64,000 bases of DNA. Source: Thermomonas flagellata (lineage in GTDB: Bacteria; Pseudomonadota; Gammaproteobacteria; Xanthomonadales; Xanthomonadaceae). The DNA is taken from positions 62,001 through 126,000 of the forward strand of contig NZ_JAJOZK010000007.1 of assembly GCF_022419185.1 (NCBI RefSeq), written 5' to 3'. The position numbers and the translations under genes are program-made. Below, piece by piece: positions 17,726 to 24,850 of this stretch; position 1 is the stretch's first letter, and each line of letters opens with the position of its first letter. Below the pieces are notes generated by a model that did not search any database, had not been told where the DNA came from, and saw only the letters and a program-made list of their open reading frames with translations.

Positions 17726-18868
17726 ATGACCGAATTCATCCCGCCCGGCACGCGCTGGTTCGCGCTCCCCTCGCCCTTCCCGTTCAAGCGCGGCGGCGTC
17801 CTGCACGGCGCGCGCCTGGCCTACGAGACCTGGGGCCGGCTCGCCCCCGACGGCAGCAACGCCATCCTGCTGCTCACCGGCCTGTCGCCCGACGCGCATG
17901 CCGCCGCGCACGCCGACGACCCCCGCCCCGGCTGGTGGGAATGGATGCTCGGGCCGGGCAAGCCGATCGACACCGAGCGCTGGTTCGTGGTCTGCGTCAA
18001 TCCGCTCGGCAGCTGCAAGGGCAGCACCGGCCCGGCCAGCCCCGACCCGCGCACCGGCGAGCCCTACCGGCTGGACTTCCCGCCCCTGTCGATCGAGGAC
18101 ATCGCCGATGCCGCCGCGGCGCTGGTGCGCGGGCTGGGCATCCCGCGCCTGGCCGGCGTGATCGGCAACTCGATGGGCGGGATGGTGGCGCTGGCGCTGT
18201 TGGCGCGCCATCCCGGCATCGCCCGCGCGCACGTCAACATCTGCGGCGCGGCGCATGCCCTGCCGTTCTCGATCGCGGTGCGCTCGCTGCAGCGCGAGGC
18301 GATCCGGCTGGATCCCGCCTGGGCCGAGGGCCGCTACGACGAGGCGCATTACCCCGAATCCGGCATGCGCATCGCGCGCAAGCTCGGGGTGATCACCTAC
18401 CGCTCCGCACTGGAATGGCACGGCCGCTTCGGGCGCGTGCGGCTGGATCCGGACCGCCGCCCCGACGACGAGCCGTTCGGGCTGGAGTTCGAGGTGGAAA
18501 GCTACCTCGAGGGCCATGCCCGCCGCTTCGTGCGCCGCTACGACCCCAACAGCTACCTCTACCTGAGCCGGGCGATGGACTGGTTCGACCTCGGCGAATG
18601 CTGTGGTCGCCCCGGCGACGCCGTGGCCGCGCTGGCGGCGATCCGCGGGCTGGAAGCGGCCTGCGTGATCGGGGTCGGCACCGACATCCTGTTCCCGATC
18701 GAGCAGCAGGAGGAGATCGCCGAGGGCCTGCGCGCCGCCGGCTGCCGGGTGGAATTCCACGCCATGCCCTCGCCGCAGGGACATGACGCCTTCCTGGTCG
18801 ATGCCGCGCGCTTCGGCCCCGCGGTCGGCGGGTTCCTCGCCGGCCTGTCACATGCCGCGATGGAATGA
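17726..18868 (+). CDS. metX: MetX-type homoserine/serine O-acyltransferase
   Basis: Alpha/beta-hydrolase-fold acyltransferase of 380 aa. The nucleophile Ser is in VIGNSMGGMVALALLARHP, with the catalytic Asp in IGVGTDILFPIEQQ and His in SPQGHDAFLVD. CVNPLGSCKGSTGPASP is the oxyanion/acyl-CoA region. MetX proteins acylate homoserine or serine; published work on MetX specificity showed that several Xanthomonadaceae members are serine O-succinyltransferases in cysteine synthesis. The following gene is a cysteine dioxygenase homologue, which makes a role in cysteine rather than methionine metabolism plausible. Substrate choice cannot be settled from the sequence alone. Confidence 0.9.
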   Translation: MTEFIPPGTRWFALPSPFPFKRGGVLHGARLAYETWGRLAPDGSNAILLLTGLSPDAHAAAHADDPRPGWWEWMLGPGKPIDTERWFVVCVNPLGSCKGSTGPASPDPRTGEPYRLDFPPLSIEDIADAAAALVRGLGIPRLAGVIGNSMGGMVALALLARHPGIARAHVNICGAAHALPFSIAVRSLQREAIRLDPAWAEGRYDEAHYPESGMRIARKLGVITYRSALEWHGRFGRVRLDPDRRPDDEPFGLEFEVESYLEGHARRFVRRYDPNSYLYLSRAMDWFDLGECCGRPGDAVAALAAIRGLEAACVIGVGTDILFPIEQQEEIAEGLRAAGCRVEFHAMPSPQGHDAFLVDAARFGPAVGGFLAGLSHAAME

Positions 18869-18901
18869 GGGAATAACCCGATCGCGCAGTAGACTGCGGG
18901 C

Positions 18902-19507
18902 ATGTCCTGCCAGGCCTCGCCCGCGCCGTCCTCCTGCGACTTCCCCGGCCGCGCCGAGCTGGTCGCCGCGATCGACGCGGCGATCGCCCTGCAGGAACCG
19001 GAGGCCATCGGCGCGGCGCTGGCCGCGTCGCTGGAACGGCTGATCCGCTCCGGCCGCCTGCAACCGCCGGCGGTGGTGCTGGAGCCGGCCACCGACCATT
19101 ACGCGCGCCGCCTGCTCTACCGCAGCGCGGAGCACGGCTACGTGGTGATCGCGATGACCTGGGCGCCCGGCCAGGGCACCCCGATCCACGACCACGATGG
19201 CATGTGGGGCGTGGAAGGCGTCTGCCACGGCCGGATCGAGGTCATCCCGCAGCGGGTGGTCGCGCGCGAGCACGATGGCTGGCGCTTCCAATCCGGCCCG
19301 GTGCTGTGCGCCGGCCCCGGTGAGTGCGCCTGCGTGTTCCCGCCGGCCGACCACCACGTCATCCGCCATGCCGGCGGCGAGGGAGTGGCGGTGTCGCTGC
19401 ACATCTACCCGCACGAGATGACCGCCTGCGGCGTCTACCTCGACGCCGGCGACGGCCTGCATCGCCTGCAGCGCCGGCACCTGCAGCTGGATGCGGAGCT
19501 GGCCTGA
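18902..19507 (+). CDS. cysteine dioxygenase type I-like
   Basis: Cupin-fold thiol dioxygenase, 201 aa. The iron ligands are recognisable as HDHDGMWGVEGVCHGRIEV (two His) and PADHHVIRHAG (third His). SLHIYPHEMTACGVYL near the end matches the cysteine dioxygenase tail. The predicted reaction is O2-dependent oxidation of cysteine to cysteine sulfinate; 3-mercaptopropionate dioxygenases are close relatives and cannot be excluded. It lies 33 bases downstream of metX, so a shared transcript is likely. Confidence 0.88.
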   Translation: MSCQASPAPSSCDFPGRAELVAAIDAAIALQEPEAIGAALAASLERLIRSGRLQPPAVVLEPATDHYARRLLYRSAEHGYVVIAMTWAPGQGTPIHDHDGMWGVEGVCHGRIEVIPQRVVAREHDGWRFQSGPVLCAGPGECACVFPPADHHVIRHAGGEGVAVSLHIYPHEMTACGVYLDAGDGLHRLQRRHLQLDAELA

Positions 19508-19533
19508 ACTGCGGGTCCACGGCGCTGCTCGGC

Positions 19534-19539
19534 TATACT
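19534..19539 (+). promoter_or_regulatory. -10 element of tRNA-Leu promoter
   Basis: A perfect-looking TATACT box ends 10 bases before the mature tRNA 5' end, a usual distance for stable RNA promoters with a very short leader. No convincing -35 hexamer was found at the expected spacing. Confidence 0.5.
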
Positions 19540-19549
19540 GCCGGCGCGC

Positions 19550-19636
19550 GCCGGAGTGGCGGAATCGGTAGACGCAGCGGACTCAAAATCCGCCGCCCTC
19601 AAAAGCGTGTGGGTTCGAGTCCCACCTCCGGCACCA
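19550..19636 (+). tRNA. tRNA-Leu (CAA)
   Basis: An 87-base class II tRNA. The acceptor stem GCCGGAG pairs with CTCCGGC and the 3' CCA is encoded. The anticodon stem GCGGA/TCCGC encloses the loop CTCAAAA, giving anticodon CAA, which reads UUG. The D-loop carries TCGGTAGAC, a long variable arm is present, and the T-arm contains GGTTCGAGTCC. UUG is a rare codon in such a GC-rich genome. Confidence 0.97.
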
Positions 19637-20757
19637 GCGCAGCGCCGGCGTTGTTCCGACGCCACCGCATGCGCGCTTCGCCGCCCTGAGGTTGCGCTGT
19701 AAGCCGGCACGATGGTGCCGGCTCCGGTGGCTTTCTACTGGCCATCGGAATGCAACGGCGGCAGCCCAGCAATCGGCACGCGGCAAGCGCCCCGCGGGGT
19801 GCTTGCAAGCGATTGCGCTGCGCCATACTGCGGATGGCGGCGACGGTTCGGATCGCCCGCCGCGGCGCCTGATTCCCGCCGGCGCATCTGCCAAGGTCGC
19901 GGTGCAGCCTCAACGCTGCGGATCTGGCACGTCGAGGCGGTGCCCGGCCGCATGCCAGCTCCCGGGCGAGGCCCCCCGCCGGCCGCCCGGCCACAGCGGC
20001 GCCGCGGCCCGGCCATCGGCCATCGCGCCGGGCGCAGCGTGCATCCACGCTGCCGGCACGGCAGGCAGGCAATCCGTCGTGCGACCACGGGCCACATTCC
20101 GGATTCCCTCAGGCTGCAACGCACGCAAGAACATGCCCCCTCCTCGCCGAACCCTGCCCCCGACTGCGCGAAGCTGATGCCCCGACCAGCGGGGCGCCGG
20201 CCGAACCGCGTCCCTGCGGTTCACATGCAGGCGTCCTGCCGGGCCACCTCCCTGCGGTGGACACTGTGATCCTGTCGGTCCGGCTCCCTGATCGCGCGTC
20301 CTGCGCTGCGTTTTCCCGGCCTGGCCTGCATGCTGCCGGCGTTGTTCAGCGTGCAGCAAGGACGCCGGGCCGGCAGTCGGGACATGCCCGATGTTCGGGT
20401 AGGAAAAGTCCTACCCGGCCTGACCTGCGAACACGATCACAGGGCTCCACGACCGACCGGGCAAGGACGGCGCCCGCATCCTGCATGCGCGGCGAACGCA
20501 CGCCCCTCGCGCGGGTGCGCAACCTGCGGGAGAGCCGCGCAGGATCGGTGGGCGCGATACCACCGAAGTGCCGCCGGGCCGCGCTGCTGCATCCGGCCCG
20601 GCCGGCGGATGCACCGCGGCAAGGCCCGCCCGCGCCAGCCCCGTGCAGGCGCGGGCGTGCGGGGCCGCGCGCGCCGCGGATCGGGCCGATCCAGCGCGAT
20701 CCGGCCCGCACACGCTGCGCGCCGACTGGCTGCCGGCAACGAGCCGGCGGATGCGGC
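19637..20757. other. 1.1-kb stretch without a recognisable gene
   Basis: Downstream of tRNA-Leu and upstream of the 3' end of the repetitive membrane protein gene lie about 1,120 bases in which no frame on either strand gives a recognisable protein; all open frames are Pro/Arg/Ala-rich low-complexity translations. The stretch holds at least three inverted repeats (20387-20399, 20396-20417, 20545-20566). I see no transposase remnant and no second copy of the tRNA 3' end. A degraded island at the tRNA or an unannotated structured RNA are possible explanations. Confidence 0.6.
20387..20417. repeat. overlapping, mutually exclusive hairpins
   Basis: CCCGA-TGT-TCGGG (20387-20399) overlaps a stronger 9-bp hairpin, CGGGTAGGA-AAAG-TCCTACCCG (20396-20417). 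Both use the shared CGGG, so only one can form at a time. The TAGGA-N4-TCCTA core also resembles a dyad operator of NarL/RcsB-type regulators. No gene starts close by. Confidence 0.5.
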
Positions 20758-22425
20758 TCAGGGCCGCACGCTGCCGTTGTCTTCCTGCAGTGCCGGTTTG
20801 AACGGCACGTCCGGCGGCGGGCGCGGACGCGCCGGCTGCTCGTTGACGTCCGGATCGACGGGCACGCAGCCGGCGCCCAGTTGCAGCAGCGAGACCACGC
20901 ATTTGAGCTGCAACCCGGTGCCGGGGATCGGGATCGACAACTCCTTGATCCCGCGGCGCACCCATTCCTCGAGCAGGGTGCCATCCGGGATCCAGTACTT
21001 GTCGAAGCGGGTGGCGCGGTACTCCAGTCCCGGCCGCTTGAGCCAGGTACCGGCGCGGTCGAGATCGAGCGATTTGCCCTGCGCCCAAGCATCCGGCAGG
21101 CGCACCCGGCCATCGCGGTCGAACAGGCCCTCGCCGCGCTGCCCGCCCGCCTGGCCGCGGCCGCTGGCATCGCCCGCCCCGTTGCCGCTGCCGGCGGTGT
21201 TGCGTGCGGAGGCGCCCCAGTCATCGCTCTTGGCCGCGCCCGGCCAGCCACCCGGCGCCGCGGTCGAACGCGGTCCCGCGCCGCTGCCGCTGGCGGCCAC
21301 GCCGCGACCACCGCTGGCCGCCGGAGCCTGTCCGGCGCCGTCGCCGGCGTTCGCCTGTCCGCCCGTGCGGGCCTCGCCCGCCCCGCCGACCGCCCCGGTG
21401 CGCGGCGCGTTGCCCGAGGCGGCGCTGCCGGTGGTCCCCGCCTCGGCGCCTGCCGGCAGCGGGATCTCGCGCAGCTCGCCGCGCACCTGCGGCTCGCGCA
21501 GGGTCGGTTCGGCGTTCGCCGCGGCAGGCAGCCGGCGCGCGGTGATCTCCGGCATCCGCTGCGGCTCCGGCACGTCCAGTTCCAGCGGGCGCTGGACCGG
21601 GGTCGGCATGCGCAGCTGCGGGGCGGCGGCCGGCGCCTGCAGCGTGCGCACCACCGGCTCGGGGGCAGTGGCGATCTCCTCGACCTGCTGGCGCGGGCCG
21701 ACCTCGCGCAGCTCCGGCGTGCGCAGCACGACCTCGCGCTGGCGCGGCGGCGGCAGCTGGAAGGCCTCCGCCGGCGGCGGCTGCGGGGTCTGGCTGACCT
21801 CCAGCGGCTGCGCAGCCGGCGCCGGCTCGGGGGGCGCCGGGCGTGCGAGGGCGGCCGCGGGCTCGTTGGCCACGGCCAGCCGCTCGGCCGGCGGCGGGGG
21901 GACGTTGCGGATCGCCGCGGGCGCCGACGGACGGCCCGTGCGCGCCGGCGCCGCCGCGGCCATGGCGCCGCCGCCCGCGGCGCGGTTGCCGCGGCCGATG
22001 AACTCGACCTGCACCACGCTGCCGCTGTCGTCCTGGGGCGGCGTCGCCAAGGCCAAAAAGCGCAGGTACATCAGCCACAGCAGCAACCCGACCAGCACCA
22101 CGTGCAGGACGATGTCCAGCACCGAGGCGGCGATCCGCAGGCCGCGCTCGTCGCGCGGGGCCGGCGTCCAGCCCGGGCGCAGCAGGGCCAGCAGGGCCTG
22201 CCCGCGCCCGAGAGCCGGGGCCCGCCGCGGCGGCGGGCGCAGCGGCCGCGCCTGCAGCACCGCCAGCAGCGCGGCGGGCGCGAGCGCACTACGTTCGCCG
22301 GCCGCGATCGGCGCGCGTTGCAGCCAGCGCGCCCAACTGCCGGCTGCGGCTGCGGCGAGGGCCGATTCGGCCTGGCCTTGCCGACGCTGCTGGAGGGCGG
22401 CGATGACGTCGGCGGCGGTCGTCAT
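20758..22425 (-). CDS. membrane-anchored Pro/Ala-rich repetitive protein
   Basis: A 555-aa protein with no assigned function. The N-terminal cytoplasmic part is about 95 residues (TTAADVIAALQQRRQGQAES...). One strong transmembrane helix follows (LDIVLHVVLVGLLLWLMYLRFLAL). A roughly 300-residue periplasmic region rich in Pro, Ala, Glu and Gly comes next, and then a compact conserved-looking C-terminus (LKRPGLEYRATRFDKYWIPDG, LLEEWVRRGIKELSIPIPG, KCVVSLLQLGAGC) with two cysteines. The layout resembles TonB/TolA-like energy transducers, but the C-terminal domain is not TonB-like. It starts 15 bases after nfuA on the same strand, so it is probably cotranscribed. Confidence 0.75.
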   Translation of the reverse strand: MTTAADVIAALQQRRQGQAESALAAAAAGSWARWLQRAPIAAGERSALAPAALLAVLQARPLRPPPRRAPALGRGQALLALLRPGWTPAPRDERGLRIAASVLDIVLHVVLVGLLLWLMYLRFLALATPPQDDSGSVVQVEFIGRGNRAAGGGAMAAAAPARTGRPSAPAAIRNVPPPPAERLAVANEPAAALARPAPPEPAPAAQPLEVSQTPQPPPAEAFQLPPPRQREVVLRTPELREVGPRQQVEEIATAPEPVVRTLQAPAAAPQLRMPTPVQRPLELDVPEPQRMPEITARRLPAAANAEPTLREPQVRGELREIPLPAGAEAGTTGSAASGNAPRTGAVGGAGEARTGGQANAGDGAGQAPAASGGRGVAASGSGAGPRSTAAPGGWPGAAKSDDWGASARNTAGSGNGAGDASGRGQAGGQRGEGLFDRDGRVRLPDAWAQGKSLDLDRAGTWLKRPGLEYRATRFDKYWIPDGTLLEEWVRRGIKELSIPIPGTGLQLKCVVSLLQLGAGCVPVDPDVNEQPARPRPPPDVPFKPALQEDNGSVRP

Positions 22426-22440
22426 GCGCGCGCGGTCTGC

Positions 22441-23034
22441 TCAGGCCGCGTCGCGCGGGATGTAGGGCGCCGCTCCGGTGGCGTGGTCGGTGGCGTCGCG
22501 GACCGCGGTCACGCCGGCGACCCGGTCCAGCAGGGTGCGCTCGATCCCCTGCTTGAGGGTGACGTTGGCCATGCCGCAGCCGTGGCAGCCACCGCCGAAG
22601 CGCAGCACCACCACGCCCTCGGCGGTCACTTCCTCCAGCCGCACGTGGCCGCGGTGCTGGGCCAGCTGCGGGTTGATCTCGTGCTCCACCACCCAGCGCA
22701 CGCGCTCCACTAGCGAGGCCTGCGCGCCCGGCGCCTCGCCCTTGATCCGCGGGGCGCGGATCTGCAGCTGGCCGCCGGTCGGCAGGGTCTGGTAGTCGAT
22801 CCGCGCGTCCTCCAGCCATGGCACGCTGGCCGCCTCCAGCCACAGGGTGAAGCCCTCGCAGTCGATCGCCCACTCGCTGCCATCCAACTCGCCCGGTTCG
22901 GCGAACTCCAGGCGCACGTCGGCGCGCGGCGTGCCCGGCTCGCGCGCCGCCAGGCGCACGCCGAGCCCGGGGATGCCCTCGCGTTCCAGCAGGCGGCGGA
23001 AGTGGGCCTGCGCGGCTTCGGTGATCTCGATCAT
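22441..23034 (-). CDS. nfuA: Fe-S biogenesis protein NfuA
   Basis: NfuA, 197 aa. An A-type-like N-terminal domain ([20 protein letters not shown]) precedes the Nfu domain, whose cluster-binding C-x-x-C is in [19 protein letters not shown]. It carries [4Fe-4S] clusters to target apoproteins and is important under oxidative stress or iron limitation. The usual cysteines are not seen in the A-type part, as in E. coli NfuA. It is divergent from phhB by 96 bases. Confidence 0.95.
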   Translation of the reverse strand: MIEITEAAQAHFRRLLEREGIPGLGVRLAAREPGTPRADVRLEFAEPGELDGSEWAIDCEGFTLWLEAASVPWLEDARIDYQTLPTGGQLQIRAPRIKGEAPGAQASLVERVRWVVEHEINPQLAQHRGHVRLEEVTAEGVVVLRFGGGCHGCGMANVTLKQGIERTLLDRVAGVTAVRDATDHATGAAPYIPRDAA

Positions 23035-23130
23035 GCGGCTATTCTAGGCACAGCCCGGCGCCGCCACGTGACACCCCGTGCGGCCGGCGCCCGCCGCCGT
23101 TCAGTCCTCGCCCCCGCAGGAACCGCCGCC

Positions 23131-23472
23131 ATGTCCGACCTCGTCCCGCTCGCCCTCGCCCACTGCACGCCGCGCCGCGGGCACGAACACCGCCTCGGCG
23201 AGGCCAGCCTGCGCGAGCTGCTGCCGCAGGTGCCGGGCTGGGAACTGGCCGAGGACGGACGCGCGCTGGTGCGCACCTTCCGCTTCCCGGACTACTACCG
23301 CACGATCTCGTTCGTGAACGCGCTGGCGCACATGGCCAACCGCGAGGACCACCACCCCGACCTGTCGGTGCACTACGACCGCTGCGTGGTGCGCTGGTCG
23401 ACCCACGACGCCGGCGGGCTCACCGAGAACGACTTCATCTGCGCCGCACGCACCGACGTGCTCGCGTCCTGA
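23131..23472 (+). CDS. phhB: pterin-4a-carbinolamine dehydratase
   Basis: A 113-aa PCD/DCoH protein that dehydrates 4a-hydroxytetrahydropterin, recycling the cofactor of phenylalanine hydroxylase. The signature is [20 protein letters not shown] with the conserved adjacent histidines, followed by [17 protein letters not shown]. The ATG at 23131 follows a purine-rich CAGGAA. No phenylalanine hydroxylase gene is in the window. Confidence 0.95.
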   Translation: MSDLVPLALAHCTPRRGHEHRLGEASLRELLPQVPGWELAEDGRALVRTFRFPDYYRTISFVNALAHMANREDHHPDLSVHYDRCVVRWSTHDAGGLTENDFICAARTDVLAS

Positions 23473-23481
23473 ACGACCGGC

Positions 23482-24447
23482 TCAGGCCAGGCGGTCGAGC
23501 ACCGCGGCCAGCTCCGGTGCCAGCGGCGCGTGCAGCAGGTAGGGCGCGCGCCCGCCGTCGAGCGCGAACTCCAGCGACGCGGCGTGCAGGAACAGCCGCT
23601 TGAGGCCGGCCTGCTCGCGCAGGCGGCGGTTGACCTCCGGATCGCCGTACTTGTCGTCGCCGGCGACCGGATGGCCGAGGTGCTGGGCATGCACGCGGAT
23701 CTGGTGGGTGCGCCCGGTGGCGATCCGCACCTCGCAGTAGCTGTGGCCACCGCGCCGCTCCAGCACCCGCACGTGGCTGAGCGAGGGCTTGCCGGCCGGA
23801 TCGACCCGCACATGGCGCTCGCCGCCCTGGCGCAGGCCGACGTGCAGCGGCGCGTCCACGCTCAGGGTGCCGTCCGGCAGGCGGCCGACCAGCAGGGCCA
23901 GGTAGCGCTTCTCGATCCCGGCCCCGTGGTCCTCGCGCAGCAGGCGCTGCAATTCGGTCAGCGCCGAGCGCTTCTTGGCCAGCACCATCAGCCCGGAGGT
24001 GTCGCGGTCGAGCCGGTGCACCAGCTCCAGTGGCTGCCCGGGGCGCAGCGCGCGCAGGGCCTCGATCACCCCGAACGCGACCCCGCTGCCGCCGTGGCTG
24101 GCAACCCCGGCCGGCTTGTTCAGCGCCAGCAGGCGCGCATCCTCGTACACGATCGCCGCCTCGAGCGCCTGCAGCAGGCCGTTCGGCGGCGATCGGTCGC
24201 CATCCTGCGGAGAATCGACGCGAACGGGCGGGATCCTGACCTCATCCCCCGCTTCCAGCCGGCGCTCCGCCTTGACCCTCCCGCCATTGACCCGGACCTG
24301 GCCGCTGCGCACCAGCTTGTAGACCAGCGAGCGCGGTGCACCCTTCAGTTGGCCGAGCAGGAAATTGTCCAGGCGCTGCCCGGCGCGCTCATCGGGCACG
24401 CGCAGCAGGCGGGCGCCCGAAGCGGGCGAAGGCGGCGGCTGTCTCAT
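23482..24447 (-). CDS. rluC: 23S rRNA pseudouridine synthase RluC
   Basis: RluA-family pseudouridine synthase, 321 aa. An S4 domain (QRLDNFLLGQLKGAPRSLVYKL) precedes the catalytic core with HRLDRDTSGLMVLAKK, where the Asp is catalytic, and IATGRTHQIRVHAQHLGHPVAGDDKYG. RluC modifies three uridines in 23S rRNA. The rluC-rne divergent arrangement is the same as in E. coli and many other gammaproteobacteria, which supports the RluC assignment over RluD. Confidence 0.94.
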   Translation of the reverse strand: MRQPPPSPASGARLLRVPDERAGQRLDNFLLGQLKGAPRSLVYKLVRSGQVRVNGGRVKAERRLEAGDEVRIPPVRVDSPQDGDRSPPNGLLQALEAAIVYEDARLLALNKPAGVASHGGSGVAFGVIEALRALRPGQPLELVHRLDRDTSGLMVLAKKRSALTELQRLLREDHGAGIEKRYLALLVGRLPDGTLSVDAPLHVGLRQGGERHVRVDPAGKPSLSHVRVLERRGGHSYCEVRIATGRTHQIRVHAQHLGHPVAGDDKYGDPEVNRRLREQAGLKRLFLHAASLEFALDGGRAPYLLHAPLAPELAAVLDRLA

Positions 24448-24850
24448 GGTCGGGTTGATCTGCTACACTCGGCCGGCGATGTAAGGGTTTGATTTCCCGG
24501 CAAGTCCAGCGGCCGAAAGCCCGGCTGCCGGCGAATCCGCCGCAGTGTCGGAACCACCGCCCACGGGGCGGCCATGTTAACGGCTGCGCGGCAGGCCCGC
24601 ACATCGCCGGGCGCGGCCCGGTGCAAGCTGAACACGACCCGCGCGACGCCCCGGCCCCGGCCGGACGTCGCCGGCCCTGCAACACGACAACCCATTTGAC
24701 AAAGCGCTCCCGCGGCCTGCCGTGGTGTCGTAGCGCTGGAATACTCGGGCCGCCGCCCGCGGGCGGCGGCCATGGTCTCCAGAGGCGTAACGCCCATGGC
24801 GTTCCGCGCGCCCGCCACCGTGCGGGGACGAGCGCACGAGGAACGCGACA
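24448..24850 (+). promoter_or_regulatory. rne leader region with hairpins
   Basis: The 403 bases between rluC and rne have no gene. TACACT at 24464-24469 could be a -10 box, which would give an rne leader of roughly 370 bases, similar in length to the E. coli rne leader through which RNase E represses its own mRNA. A perfect GC hairpin lies at 24749-24770 (10-base arms GCCGCCGCCC and GGGCGGCGGC). It is followed by a GCCATGG/CCATGGC inverted repeat just upstream of the start codon. Autoregulation is inferred from these features and from E. coli. Confidence 0.55.

Noticed and set aside
19583-19894. Minus-strand frame ending in RWDSNPHAFEGGGF
   Set aside because: It is the antisense translation of tRNA-Leu, a well-known source of spurious proteins with this ending; the rest is low complexity.
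19637-20757. Genomic island integrated at tRNA-Leu
   Set aside because: No integrase, no transposase remnant and no repeated tRNA 3' end found, so it is recorded only as a gene-free stretch.
24696-24701. TTGACA as an rne -35 box
   Set aside because: No -10-like hexamer at 15-19 bases downstream.
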